From Bacteroidota bacterium (lineage in GTDB: Bacteria; Bacteroidota; Bacteroidia; Chitinophagales; Chitinophagaceae), in assembly GCA_018267965.1 (NCBI GenBank), contig JAFDXK010000003.1, positions 186,001 through 250,000 of the forward strand: a DNA stretch of 64,000 bases, written 5' to 3'. A program made the translations under genes and the position numbers. This document shows positions 16,543 to 25,694 of this stretch, in pieces. Under the pieces are notes generated by a model. That model was not told the origin of the DNA, made no database searches, and was given only the letters and a program-made list of their open reading frames with translations. Positions within the stretch are counted from its first letter, which is position 1; every line of letters starts with the position of its first letter.

Positions 16543-17064
16543 ATGAAAGAATGGCTCAAGGCATATATCTCTTTTAACCGTATTGAACGTATGGGTATCA
16601 TTGCCTTACTTTCAGTTATCATCGTACTGGTTGTAGCAAAAGTCACTATGCACTTATGGGTAAAGCCGGAGTTTGATACTGTAAAGGAGCAACAGCTGGT
16701 AAAAAGTTGGGAAGCGTTCAAGAAAGAACAAAAGGATAATCAGTTTACTACACAAAAATCACAGTATATAAACGATGATACTCAAAAACATCAGCATCAA
16801 GATAAACCTTATAAAAAATACGATACGAAACCTGAAGTAGTTATAAAGACATCATTATTTCCATTTGACCCCAATACTGTAGATAGCCTCAGCCTGAGAA
16901 AACTGGGATTGAAAGAAAAAACCACTGTTATTTTTCTTCATTGGCGGGCTAAAGGGAAAAAATTTTACAAGAAAGAAGAATTAAAAAAACTCTATACACT
17001 TACGCTGGAAGAATACGACAGGCTGGAGCCATATATAATAATTAATAAAGAGAGGCTGAAATAA
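16543..17064 (+). CDS. Membrane-anchored helix-hairpin-helix (ComEA-like) protein
   Basis: 173 residues from ATG 16543; an ATG at 16522 would only add seven aromatic residues. After a short amphipathic start (MKEWLKAYISF) comes one membrane helix (about 13-33), then a charged linker rich in Lys and Gln, then FPFDPNTVDSLSLRKLGL followed by Lys/Glu-rich helices: an HhH motif of the type in ComEA and related Bacteroidota proteins. The domain would lie outside the inner membrane. Whether it binds DNA is unknown; many Bacteroidota copies are uncharacterised. Confidence 0.75.
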   Translation: MKEWLKAYISFNRIERMGIIALLSVIIVLVVAKVTMHLWVKPEFDTVKEQQLVKSWEAFKKEQKDNQFTTQKSQYINDDTQKHQHQDKPYKKYDTKPEVVIKTSLFPFDPNTVDSLSLRKLGLKEKTTVIFLHWRAKGKKFYKKEELKKLYTLTLEEYDRLEPYIIINKERLK

Positions 17065-17130
17065 GGGTTATCACTGATTGATAGATGAGCAAAAATATCG
17101 TAAACTTGCAGCCTGATTTAGTGAATAGTT

Positions 17131-18273
17131 ATGGATTTTAAATATACCGACACGCAGCTGGAAATTGCGAAAATGATCAAAGATTTCGCAAACAAAGAGA
17201 TTCGCCCTTATATGATGGAATGGGATGAGGCCCAAACTTTCCCTGTAGACCTGTTTCGCAAAATGGGTGAATTGGGATTGATGGGTGTCCTTGTACCAAC
17301 AGAATATGGCGGCAGTGGTCTGGGTTATTTTGAATACGTGACTGTTGTAAGTGAAATTTCAAAAGTATGTAGCTCTATTGGGTTATCTACTGCTGCTCAT
17401 AACTCACTTTGTACCGGCCATATTCTCTATTTCGGTAACGAAGAACAAAAAAAGAAATACCTACCTAAACTGGCAACTGCCGAATGGATTGGTGCATGGG
17501 GGCTCACAGAAGCTAATACCGGCAGTGATGCAGGGAACATGCGTTGCACTGCTACTCGCGATGGTAACGACTGGATATTGAACGGTACTAAAAACTGGAT
17601 TACACATGGCAAAAGTGGTGATGTAGCAGTTGTATTGGCACGCACCGGCGAACCACGTGCTAAAAATAATGTAACTGCTTTCATAGTTGAAAGAGGAACT
17701 CCGGGTTTCAGCGCAGGTAAAAAAGAAAACAAACTGGGTATGCGTGCATCAGAAACAACCGAGTTGGTTTTTGATAACTGCCGCATATCAGATGCCCAGC
17801 GTATGGGCGAAGTGGGTGAAGGTTTTAAACAAGCCATGAAAGTATTGGATGGTGGCCGTATATCTATTGCCGCACTTTCACTAGGTATTGCAAAGGGTTC
17901 TTACGAAGCTGCATTGAAATATTCTAAAGAGCGTCAACAGTTCGATCAGCCTATATCTAATTTCCAGGCGATAGCTTTCAAACTGGCAGATATGGTAGCC
18001 AAAATTGAAGCTGCAGAAGCATTGATATACCAGGCAGCTGACATGAAAAACCGTGGCGAGAAAATGACCAAGGAATCTGCAATGGCTAAATATTATGCAT
18101 CTGAAATTTGTGTGCAAATAGCTACTGATGCTGTACAAATATTTGGTGGCTACGGATACACTAAAGATTTTCCTGTTGAGAAATTCTATCGCGACAGCAA
18201 GTTGTGTACCATAGGTGAAGGAACATCTGAAATACAGAAGCTCGTAATATCAAGAGATATTTTAAGTCAATAA
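17131..18273 (+). CDS. Acyl-CoA dehydrogenase (butyryl-CoA type)
   Basis: 380 residues, the normal length. The three domains are recognisable: an N-terminal helical part, the FAD-contact loop GAWGLTEANTGSDAG, the strand segment NWITHGKSGDVAVVLA, and the C-terminal helical domain with YSKERQQFDQPISNFQ, IFGGYGYTKDFPVEKFYRDSK and IGEGTSEIQ. The catalytic base is Glu363 in IGEGT, at the position used by short/medium-chain dehydrogenases. It oxidises acyl-CoA to enoyl-CoA with electrons passed to ETF. It is a single gene closed by a terminator and convergent with the transketolase subunit. Confidence 0.95.
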   Translation: MDFKYTDTQLEIAKMIKDFANKEIRPYMMEWDEAQTFPVDLFRKMGELGLMGVLVPTEYGGSGLGYFEYVTVVSEISKVCSSIGLSTAAHNSLCTGHILYFGNEEQKKKYLPKLATAEWIGAWGLTEANTGSDAGNMRCTATRDGNDWILNGTKNWITHGKSGDVAVVLARTGEPRAKNNVTAFIVERGTPGFSAGKKENKLGMRASETTELVFDNCRISDAQRMGEVGEGFKQAMKVLDGGRISIAALSLGIAKGSYEAALKYSKERQQFDQPISNFQAIAFKLADMVAKIEAAEALIYQAADMKNRGEKMTKESAMAKYYASEICVQIATDAVQIFGGYGYTKDFPVEKFYRDSKLCTIGEGTSEIQKLVISRDILSQ

Positions 18274-18274
18274 T

Positions 18275-18300
18275 AAAAGCCCCGCAATGCAGGGCTTTTT
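18275..18300. terminator. Bidirectional intrinsic terminator
   Basis: Stem AAAAGCCC/GGGCTTTT (18275-18282 and 18292-18299) extended by two more pairs after one C-A mismatch, with A and T flanks, between two convergent genes. Confidence 0.85.
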
Positions 18301-18329
18301 AATAATATAGATTGTTACTTGTTATCTTA

Positions 18330-19172
18330 TTAGTAATCTCCCAATGTCATAGGCAACTGAGCAAGTGCAGCTTCCAGTTGTTTATCACTAGGAGCTATGC
18401 CATGCCATTCATGAGTACCTTCCATAAAATCTACACCTTTACCCATACTTGTATGCATTAGTATACAAACAGGTTTCCCTTTACCAGATTCTCCTTTAGC
18501 CGCTTCCAGTGTTTTTACCACAGCTTGCATATCATTACCATCCTGCAATTCTATTACATGCCATCCAAATGCTTCAAACTTTGCACGCAGCGAGCCCAAA
18601 TTCATCACCTTATCAGTTGGGCCATCAATCTGCTGTCCATTTACATCTATCGTAGCAATCAGGTTATCAATTTTATGATGCGCCGCAAACATAATAGCTT
18701 CCCAGTTCTGCCCTTCCTGCAATTCGCCATCACCATGTAATGAGAAAACCAATTGCTTATCGCCATTCAATTTTTTTGATAATGCCGCTCCACAAGCCAC
18801 GCTCATCCCTTGTCCTAATGAACCACTTGCTATACGCACACCAGGCAGATGCTCATGAGTCGTTGGGTGTCCTTGCAGCCTTGAACTGATTTTTCTGAAA
18901 GTTGCCAATTCACTTATAGGGAAGTATCCCGACCTTGCCAATACGCTATAGAAAACAGGCGATATGTGCCCGTTGGATAAAAAGAAAATATCTTCGCCAA
19001 CACCATCCATTTTGAACTCGGGATTGTGCTTCATAACGTGGAAGTATAGTGCCACCATATATTCAGTACAGCCCAATGAACCACCGGGATGCCCGCTCTG
19101 AACAGCGTGAACCATCCTTACTATATCCCTGCGAACCTGTGTTGCTATATCTTTCAGATTATTCAAATCCAT
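18330..19172 (-). CDS. Transketolase, N-terminal (thiamine diphosphate-binding) subunit
   Basis: 280 residues. VQSGHPGGSLGCTEYM, NGHISPVFYSVLA, ASGSLGQGMSVACGAAL and HGDGELQEGQNWEA (the GDG...N TPP/Mg motif) define the N-terminal half of a split transketolase. Transketolase moves two-carbon units in the non-oxidative pentose phosphate pathway. The pyrimidine-binding C-terminal subunit that completes the active site is not next to it; the neighbours are an acyl-CoA dehydrogenase and divergent mutY, so it must be encoded elsewhere. A TACTTTTG -7 element lies 20 nt upstream of the ATG on this strand. Confidence 0.93.
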   Translation of the reverse strand: MDLNNLKDIATQVRRDIVRMVHAVQSGHPGGSLGCTEYMVALYFHVMKHNPEFKMDGVGEDIFFLSNGHISPVFYSVLARSGYFPISELATFRKISSRLQGHPTTHEHLPGVRIASGSLGQGMSVACGAALSKKLNGDKQLVFSLHGDGELQEGQNWEAIMFAAHHKIDNLIATIDVNGQQIDGPTDKVMNLGSLRAKFEAFGWHVIELQDGNDMQAVVKTLEAAKGESGKGKPVCILMHTSMGKGVDFMEGTHEWHGIAPSDKQLEAALAQLPMTLGDY

Positions 19173-19192
19173 GAATAGAAGTAATTGTGCGG

Positions 19193-19200
19193 CAAAAGTA
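19193..19200 (-). promoter_or_regulatory. -7 element (TAnnTTTG) of the transketolase subunit
   Basis: TACTTTTG on the minus strand, 20 nt before the ATG at 19172. It matches the Bacteroidota sigma-A -7 consensus. No convincing -33 element was identified. Confidence 0.55.
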
Positions 19201-19266
19201 ATTTTTACCTGTCACTTTTTGATAAATAATATCAGCAAATAGCACTCTTGTGTATATTGCGTGGAT

Positions 19267-20340
19267 ATGGATTTAAATAAATCTCATAAAGCCTATTTTA
19301 CCAAACGGCTTATTGGCTGGCACCATAACGAAAACGACAGAGACCTTCCCTGGAAACAGGAAAAAGACCCATATAAAATATGGTTATCTGAAATTATATT
19401 ACAGCAAACGAGAGCTCAGCAAGGGCTACCTTATTATTTGAATTTTACAAAAGCCTATCCTAATATAAAAAAACTGGCAGCTGCAAATGATGAAGAAGTT
19501 TTTCGTATTTGGCAGGGCTTAGGTTATTATAATCGGTGTAAAAATATGCTGGCTACTGCCCGGTATATTACAAATGAGCTTAAAGGCAAATTCCCCAATA
19601 CTTATGAGGAAATCTTAACCTTAAAAGGTGTCGGCCCTTATACTGCAGCAGCTATATCATCTTTTGCATTTGGTTTGCCTCATGCAGTAGTAGATGGTAA
19701 TGCGTACAGGGTGTTATCCCGTTATTTCGGAATTGAAACTCCCATAGACAGCAATGAAGGGAAACAACTATTTCAATCTTTAGCTAATGAACTACTATAT
19801 AAAGACGATAGTGCGGGCTATAATCAGGCCATAATGGATATAGGGGCTACTGTGTGCACACCTAAAAACCCAATATGTACAACCTGCCCATTGATAGATA
19901 GATGCGTTGCATTCAAGCAAAATCTGATTGATATTTTACCCGTCAAAACCAAAAAGCTTGTTGTTCGTACACGCTATTTTAATTACATATTCTTTCAACA
20001 TAATGAGAAAATATGGATACATAAAAGGACAGGTAAAGACATTTGGCAAAACCTGCATGAGCCATTTTTAATAGAAACGATTATAAAAACTGATGTTGCA
20101 ACACTAATTAAAACAGATGAATGGAGTCATCTAAAGACAAAAGCTAAACCTATACTTATAGATAGTAGCACTCAAAAACTTACGCATAGGATTATAGATA
20201 CTAATTTCTTCAGCATAGATATAAAAGAGCCTAATATTAATTTACCGGGCGATGGAAATTGGGTCAAAAAACAGGATTTAAAAAAACTCGCCTTCCCTAA
20301 GACTATTGTTTCTTTTTTGGAAAAAAATTTTTATTTTTAA
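19267..20340 (+). CDS. mutY: A/G-specific adenine glycosylase
   Basis: 357 residues from the ATG at 19267; a GTG two codons upstream (19261) is also possible. Landmarks from the ATG: Glu42 in WLSEIILQQTR, the helix-hairpin-helix LKGVGPYTAAAI (119-130), catalytic Asp143 in VVDGNAYRV, and the [4Fe-4S] ligands Cys197, Cys204, Cys207 and Cys213 spaced C-x6-C-x2-C-x5-C. The C-terminal third is the MutT-like 8-oxoG recognition domain. It removes adenine paired with 8-oxoguanine. It is followed by ssb and gldE, an order common in Bacteroidota. Confidence 0.95.
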   Translation: MDLNKSHKAYFTKRLIGWHHNENDRDLPWKQEKDPYKIWLSEIILQQTRAQQGLPYYLNFTKAYPNIKKLAAANDEEVFRIWQGLGYYNRCKNMLATARYITNELKGKFPNTYEEILTLKGVGPYTAAAISSFAFGLPHAVVDGNAYRVLSRYFGIETPIDSNEGKQLFQSLANELLYKDDSAGYNQAIMDIGATVCTPKNPICTTCPLIDRCVAFKQNLIDILPVKTKKLVVRTRYFNYIFFQHNEKIWIHKRTGKDIWQNLHEPFLIETIIKTDVATLIKTDEWSHLKTKAKPILIDSSTQKLTHRIIDTNFFSIDIKEPNINLPGDGNWVKKQDLKKLAFPKTIVSFLEKNFYF

Positions 20341-20386
20341 TACTTAGAAGATTAAAGTTTTTTTTAATTGATAAATAGTATTAATC

Positions 20387-20830
20387 ATGAGAGGCGTTAA
20401 CAGAGTCATGTTGATTGGTAATTTAGGACGCGACCCGGATTTACAGTATTTGGAAGGCAATATCGCAGTAGCAAAATTCCCCCTTGCGACAACAGAAACA
20501 TTCAAAGACAAAACCGGAAACCTTGTTTCTCAAACTGAGTGGCACACTGTGGTTTTGTGGAGAGGTTTGGCCGAATTAGCCCAAAAGTATCTACACAAAG
20601 GCAGTTTAGTGTTTATCGAGGGTCGTTTACGTACCCGTACATGGGAAGATAAAGACAAAAACAGGCGTTTTAGCACAGAAATAGTTGGCGATAATCTTGT
20701 TATGCTGGATAAACGCAAAGAAAATGGCGACAGTCATCATACGGATTCTCATGATATGGGTAATATAACAGCTCCTGATATAAGTTACGACCCCGGCATG
20801 GGGCCTTCTAAAGAAGATTTACCGTTTTAA
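20387..20830 (+). CDS. ssb: Single-stranded DNA-binding protein
   Basis: 147 residues. The OB-fold opens with MRGVNRVMLIGNLGRDPDLQ, then EWHTVVLWRGLAELAQKYL and GSLVFIEGRLRTRTWEDKD, all standard SSB segments. A short flexible linker leads to the acidic tip KEDLPF, which recruits repair and replication partners. It binds ssDNA as a tetramer. It lies 46 nt after mutY and is followed by a strong terminator. Confidence 0.97.
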   Translation: MRGVNRVMLIGNLGRDPDLQYLEGNIAVAKFPLATTETFKDKTGNLVSQTEWHTVVLWRGLAELAQKYLHKGSLVFIEGRLRTRTWEDKDKNRRFSTEIVGDNLVMLDKRKENGDSHHTDSHDMGNITAPDISYDPGMGPSKEDLPF

Positions 20831-20849
20831 ATTGAAATATTTTTTATTT

Positions 20850-20885
20850 AAAAAAGGGAAGGCTCAAAATATCTTCCCTTTTTTT
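20850..20885 (+). terminator. Terminator after ssb
   Basis: A 12-bp stem AAAAAAGGGAAG (20850-20861) and CTTCCCTTTTTT (20873-20884) with an 11-nt loop, running into a T tract. It overlaps the -7 element proposed for gldE. Confidence 0.88.
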
Positions 20886-20892
20886 AATTTTG
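20885..20892 (+). promoter_or_regulatory. -7 element (TAnnTTTG) of gldE
   Basis: TAATTTTG directly after the ssb terminator and 22 nt before the TTG start of gldE. Confidence 0.5.
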
Positions 20893-20914
20893 AAACTAAC
20901 CAAACAACCGCAAC

Positions 20915-22261
20915 TTGGAAAGTGCAACTGAAGGGGATACGATACTGAACAATCTTTTGCTTGAAATAGGCCATCAGGCTTTTTCAGCATCCAATACCAC
21001 CATACTCATTATTATCATACTGGTATTACTATTACTGACGGCTATTACTGCCGGTGCAGAAACCGCCTATTTTTCATTAACGGCTAAAGACATTAATTAC
21101 CTCAAACAAAAAGAAGATGCCAGCGCTCGCCAGGTATTAGGTTTACTAGACCAGCCCAAAAAACTATTAGCCACTATATTAGTTGCCAATAACTTTATCA
21201 ACATAGCTATCGTCATTTCTACCAATCTGTTGGTAAACTTATTGATGCCTGCTAATCTGGGCACATTGGTTTCGTTTCTTGTGCAGGTAGTAGTCGTAAC
21301 CTTCTTACTAGTATTATTTGGAGAGGTGTTACCCAAGGTATATGCTACACAGAACAACATGAGGATGGCTTTATTTTCAGCACCTGTATTACAGGTAATG
21401 AACAAATTATTCCAACCTGTTTCAAAAGTATTAGTATCGTCCACTTCTTATATAGAGGATAAACTTGGTGCCAAAACAGGCAATGCTATCAGCAACGAAG
21501 ATTTTGAACACGCAATAGAACTAACAGTTGGACATAGCGCTACTCGCGAAGAGGTAAATATATTTAAAGGTATTTTGAAGTTTGGTAACATTACCGTAAG
21601 GCAAATCATGCGTACACGCATGGATGTGAGCGGAGTGCCTTTTGAATACAATTTTCCACAGGTGCAAAAATTAGCTATTGAGGTAGGCTATTCTCGTATG
21701 CCTGTATACAAAGAAAGCCTAGATAAAATTGCAGGGATTATACATACCAAAGATTTCCTTCCACATACAGACGATGACAATTTTGACTGGCACACACTTA
21801 TCCGTAACGCCTATTTTGTTCATGAAGGGAAGTTGATTGAAGATTTATTAAAGGAGTTCCAGCAAAAACGAATACACTTTGCTGTAGTGGTAGATGAATT
21901 TGGGGGCACATCCGGCATAGTAACTCTGGAAGATATTATGGAAGAAATCATCGGCGACATTAAGGACGAGTTCGACGATGACGACCTGCACTTCAAAAAA
22001 ATAGACGATTATAATTATATTTTTGAAGGCAAAACACTTATTAACGACGTTTGCCGACTAATGGGGCGCCCTTCAGATACTTTTGAAGATGTAAGAGGTG
22101 AAAGTGATTCTGTTGCAGGACTAGTGCTTGAAATATCAGGTAAGTTTCCGGCTGTGAATGAAACAGTTAGTTATAAGCAATATGACTTTACAGTTCTGAA
22201 TATTGATAAGATGCGCATTCAACGTATCAAACTAACCATCAACGAACAGGAAGAAGAATAG
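20915..22261 (+). CDS. gldE: Gliding-motility-associated protein GldE (CNNM/CBS membrane protein)
   Basis: 448 residues, starting at TTG 20915; no ATG is available before the first membrane helix. An N-terminal DUF21/CNNM transmembrane domain has four hydrophobic segments (about 25-200, with GAETAYFSL). Two CBS domains follow (ILKFGNITVRQIMRTR..., VVDEFGGTSGIVTLEDIMEEIIGDI) and then the CorC-HlyC-type C-terminal domain. GldE supports gliding and the type IX secretion machinery in flavobacteria; its transport activity is unproven. The mutY-ssb-gldE order supports the name, although gldD does not follow here; a minus-strand SirB1-like gene does. Confidence 0.88.
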   Translation: MESATEGDTILNNLLLEIGHQAFSASNTTILIIIILVLLLLTAITAGAETAYFSLTAKDINYLKQKEDASARQVLGLLDQPKKLLATILVANNFINIAIVISTNLLVNLLMPANLGTLVSFLVQVVVVTFLLVLFGEVLPKVYATQNNMRMALFSAPVLQVMNKLFQPVSKVLVSSTSYIEDKLGAKTGNAISNEDFEHAIELTVGHSATREEVNIFKGILKFGNITVRQIMRTRMDVSGVPFEYNFPQVQKLAIEVGYSRMPVYKESLDKIAGIIHTKDFLPHTDDDNFDWHTLIRNAYFVHEGKLIEDLLKEFQQKRIHFAVVVDEFGGTSGIVTLEDIMEEIIGDIKDEFDDDDLHFKKIDDYNYIFEGKTLINDVCRLMGRPSDTFEDVRGESDSVAGLVLEISGKFPAVNETVSYKQYDFTVLNIDKMRIQRIKLTINEQEEE

Positions 22262-22266
22262 TACAA

Positions 22267-23160
22267 TCATTTATCATTCATATCCGCTACTATTCTCATT
22301 AGTTGCTGTATCTCTTCTGCCTTTTGTTCTTCGCGTTTGTAACGGTAGCAAAGCGCCAGCTCTTCCAGCATTTTATATATCACCCTGCGAGAAAGCAAGG
22401 GCTTCAAATAGTTTTCTTTGTCTGTGGCGTTTATTTTCCTTAAGTAGGTATCTACATCCTTCTGAGTATATACCATACCATTGAGAGGGTCTACAAAAAA
22501 CTGTATTTGCTGCACACCATCATCATTGTCGTCTTGTTTGTAGAAATGATGTAGCGTATCAATATAAGCAAAGACAAACTGCCTTGGCAGGTCTATAGCA
22601 AAAATGGGAATGTCTAACAGTTCGCAAAGCGCAAGGTACAGCACGCCTAATGCATAGGCATTCCCTTGTTTACTCTCCAACACCTGGTTGATGAAAAAAT
22701 GCTTTGGTTCACGCTCTGTCAGTTCGTGCCCCTGCAGCTTATAGTAGTTATAAAGTATACTATTAAAAACATTCACCTGTTCCAGTGGAGTCAGGTAATT
22801 ATTTAACTCCAGCCATATATTACGACGTATCTGGTCGAACTGAGTAAGTATAGATGCTATGTTAAGGTCTGGAAACTGGTAACGTGCTACTAATATAGCC
22901 CCACGCAGTATTTCAGGGTTCTTAGATTGGCTCCATTCTAAAAATTCTTGCTGCAGGTCTTGAAAGTGCACCCTGTGAATCAACAGTTCAATACGTTCCT
23001 GTATCGACTCATCAGATGTTACCTCCCAAAGCTGTTCGAGATTAGGTATAATTTCCCTGCCGTAATGTAATAGCTGTTCTGCAACAGTATCAAACACTTC
23101 GTCATCGGGGTCATCAATCAGTTTTAATAACGCAGATATCTGTTTATTTGCCTGCATCAA
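22267..23160 (-). CDS. SirB1-like transglutaminase-fold protein
   Basis: 297 residues. The N-terminal third has HEAT-like helices (ISALLKLIDDPDDEVFDTVAEQL). The centre has the SirB1-type segment with NVFNSILYNYYKLQGHE, LESKQGNAYALGVLYLALCELLDIPIFAIDLP, and VDPLNGMVYT, placing it in the transglutaminase-like SirB1 family. The classical Cys of the transglutaminase triad is not obvious at the GNAYALG position (SKQGNAYALG in place of R-x-G-x-C), so it may be non-catalytic. It is convergent with gldE and lies 38 nt downstream of topA on the other side. Confidence 0.8.
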   Translation of the reverse strand: MMQANKQISALLKLIDDPDDEVFDTVAEQLLHYGREIIPNLEQLWEVTSDESIQERIELLIHRVHFQDLQQEFLEWSQSKNPEILRGAILVARYQFPDLNIASILTQFDQIRRNIWLELNNYLTPLEQVNVFNSILYNYYKLQGHELTEREPKHFFINQVLESKQGNAYALGVLYLALCELLDIPIFAIDLPRQFVFAYIDTLHHFYKQDDNDDGVQQIQFFVDPLNGMVYTQKDVDTYLRKINATDKENYLKPLLSRRVIYKMLEELALCYRYKREEQKAEEIQQLMRIVADMNDK

Positions 23161-23198
23161 ATAACGTTACTTTTCTTCAACATTAAGTTAGGCAAATT

Positions 23199-25550
23199 TT
23201 ATGATTTCTTTTTCCCCCTTGCAGATTTTTTAGGAGGATTAGCTTTCAACTCTTCGATGATAGCTTTCACTTCCTCAATTGTTAGATCTGCTGCTGTTTC
23301 TAATTTATCCTTGGGAATCTTATAGTTACGCAAACCTTGTTTTATATAAGGGCCGTAAGGGCCTTTGAGTATCTTAATTTTTTCCTTCTCAAATATTTTG
23401 ATAGTGCTCTCAGCAGCTGCTTTTCTTTTTTCTTCTATCAAAGGAGCTACTTCTTCCAACTCTACAGTATAGGGATCCATTTCCTTTTTAAGAGAATAGA
23501 ACTTACCGTCATGTTGTGCATATGGACCGAAACGGCCTATGTTCACAACTACTTCCACACCTTCAAACAAACCGAGATTGCGTGGCAGTTTAAATAACTC
23601 CATCGCTTCTTCCATTGTAATGGTTTCGATACTCTGGTTTGTACGCAGCTTTGCAAATTTTGGTTTTTCATCTTCTTCAGATGTGCTTTGTGCGCCAATT
23701 TGCACCATCGGGCCAAAACGACCCAAGCGTGCTATAACAGGCTTCCCGCTTACAGGGTCTCTACCCAATTCGCGCTCTCCTGCTGCCCTGCCTGCGTGCT
23801 CTAATGTATGTTCTACAGAGGTATGAAAAGGCTTGTAGAAGTCATTTATCATTTTGTTCCACTGCTGCTTGCCGTCTGCTATTTCGTCAAACTCTTCTTC
23901 TATTTTAGCAGTGAAACTGTAATCCATTATTTTATTAAAGTGCTCGCTCAGAAAATCTGTTACTACCATACCTAAATCGGTAGGAAATAATTTATTCTTT
24001 TCAGCACCTGTATTTTCCGATTCTTTCGATTGTGTGATTTCATCTTTCTGCAATACCAACACTTCGTAGTCTCGCTTCACACCTTCTTTATCACGCTTCT
24101 CTACATAACCGCGTTGTTGCACGGTACTGATAGTCGGAGCGTATGTTGATGGACGTCCTATACCCAACTCTTCCAGTTTCTTAACCAGCGATGCTTCCGT
24201 ATATCTTGGCGCAGGACGTGTAAAGCGTTCTGTAGCTTTCATTTCTTTCAAATCCAGATTCTGTCCAACCGTCAGTGGTGGCAGCATCCCTTCATTCTCA
24301 TCATCAGCCTCATCTTCATCCTTGCCCTCAGTATATACTTTCAGGAAACCATCGAAACGTAATACTTCACCTGTTGCAGTGAGCATTTCCTGTTGAGACG
24401 AGATCGATATTTTGGCAATGGTACGTTCCAATTGTGCATCTGACATCTGACTGGCCATTGTACGCTTCCATATAAGCTCATATAAGCGTTGCGTATCTGT
24501 ATCTCCAACAGAAGTAATGGTCATTTCCGTAGGCCGAATAGCTTCGTGCGCTTCCTGTGCCGATTCATTTTTGTTTTGATACTTGCGAGGTTGCAAATAT
24601 TTATCGCCATACTGTTGTAGTATAGCTGCTTTGATATTTTCCTGCGCTACCTCAGACAAATTAACGGAGTCAGTACGCATATAAGTGATATGGCCGTTCT
24701 CGTATAATTTCTGTGCCAGCAACATGGTCTTTGATACTGAGTAACCCAATTTTCGGCTAGCCTCCTGTTGCAGCGTAGATGTAGTAAAAGGAGCAGATGG
24801 TGATTTTTTACCTGGCTTTACCTGTATATCCTGTACAGTATAGCTTGCCTTAATGCAACGTTGTAAAAAACTAAGTGCTGTGCTTGTACCCTTCATTTTA
24901 TCCGGGCCATCAGCCTTGAAGGTTACTTTCTTATTATTAATATCATTAGCATGAAAGAATGCCTCTACTTTAAAGCTGCTTTCAGCTTTAAATCGTGTTA
25001 TTTCTCTTTCGCGCTCTACAATTAACCTAACAGCTACCGATTGTACCCGCCCTGCTGAGAGGTTATTGCGCATACTCATCTTGCGCCATAGAATAGGTGA
25101 TATTTCAAAACCTACTATCCTGTCCAGTACCCTGCGTGCCTGTTGAGCATTCACAAGGTCCATATTTACCAAACGAGGCTTTTCTACCGCCTTTTTAATT
25201 GCCGGTTTTGTGATCTCATGGAAAACAATGCGTTTGGTGGTAGCAGGGTCTAATCCCAGTACCTCGCATAAATGCCACGAAATGGCCTCCCCCTCACGGT
25301 CCTCATCCGTTGCCAACCAAACATCTTCTGCTTTTTTTGCCAATGACTTAAGCTCCTTTACCACCTTTTCTTTATCCTCTGATACTATATATTTAGGTTT
25401 AAAGCCATTATTAATGTCTATGCCCATATCTTCCTTCTCCAGGTCACGTATATGGCCATAGCATGATTTTACCTCAAAATCAGAACCTAATATTTTCTCA
25501 ATGGTTTTAGCTTTAGCAGGAGACTCTACAATCAGCAAGTTTTTAGCCAT
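23199..25550 (-). CDS. topA: DNA topoisomerase I (type IA)
   Basis: 783 residues. The Toprim start is LLIVESPAKAKTIEKIL with the acidic ATDEDREGEAIS, and the active-site tyrosine is Tyr290 in ITYMRTDSVNLS. No Cys4 zinc fingers follow; instead the C-terminus has the Bacteroidota-type repeats GRFGPMVQIG, GRFGPYAQHDGKFYSL and GPYGPYIKQGLRNYKIPK, then a Lys-rich tail. It relaxes negatively supercoiled DNA. It stands as a single gene with a terminator-separated neighbour upstream. Confidence 0.97.
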   Translation of the reverse strand: MAKNLLIVESPAKAKTIEKILGSDFEVKSCYGHIRDLEKEDMGIDINNGFKPKYIVSEDKEKVVKELKSLAKKAEDVWLATDEDREGEAISWHLCEVLGLDPATTKRIVFHEITKPAIKKAVEKPRLVNMDLVNAQQARRVLDRIVGFEISPILWRKMSMRNNLSAGRVQSVAVRLIVEREREITRFKAESSFKVEAFFHANDINNKKVTFKADGPDKMKGTSTALSFLQRCIKASYTVQDIQVKPGKKSPSAPFTTSTLQQEASRKLGYSVSKTMLLAQKLYENGHITYMRTDSVNLSEVAQENIKAAILQQYGDKYLQPRKYQNKNESAQEAHEAIRPTEMTITSVGDTDTQRLYELIWKRTMASQMSDAQLERTIAKISISSQQEMLTATGEVLRFDGFLKVYTEGKDEDEADDENEGMLPPLTVGQNLDLKEMKATERFTRPAPRYTEASLVKKLEELGIGRPSTYAPTISTVQQRGYVEKRDKEGVKRDYEVLVLQKDEITQSKESENTGAEKNKLFPTDLGMVVTDFLSEHFNKIMDYSFTAKIEEEFDEIADGKQQWNKMINDFYKPFHTSVEHTLEHAGRAAGERELGRDPVSGKPVIARLGRFGPMVQIGAQSTSEEDEKPKFAKLRTNQSIETITMEEAMELFKLPRNLGLFEGVEVVVNIGRFGPYAQHDGKFYSLKKEMDPYTVELEEVAPLIEEKRKAAAESTIKIFEKEKIKILKGPYGPYIKQGLRNYKIPKDKLETAADLTIEEVKAIIEELKANPPKKSARGKKKS

Positions 25551-25645
25551 TCTCTGTAATTCTTTTTCTCTTTTTTGGACAACACAAATTGCCGATATGG
25601 ATTTTCGGACGTGTGCAATAATAAACTATTGTTTTGAAAAAAAAT

Positions 25646-25673
25646 AAAAAGGGTAACAAATGTTACCCTTTTT
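25646..25673. terminator. Intrinsic terminator of the T9SS cargo gene
   Basis: A 12-bp perfect stem AAAAAGGGTAAC/GTTACCCTTTTT with loop AAAT, 22 nt after the stop of the T9SS gene. The T tract works in both directions. Confidence 0.9.
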
Positions 25674-25694
25674 ACATATAATTAATTAACCCTA

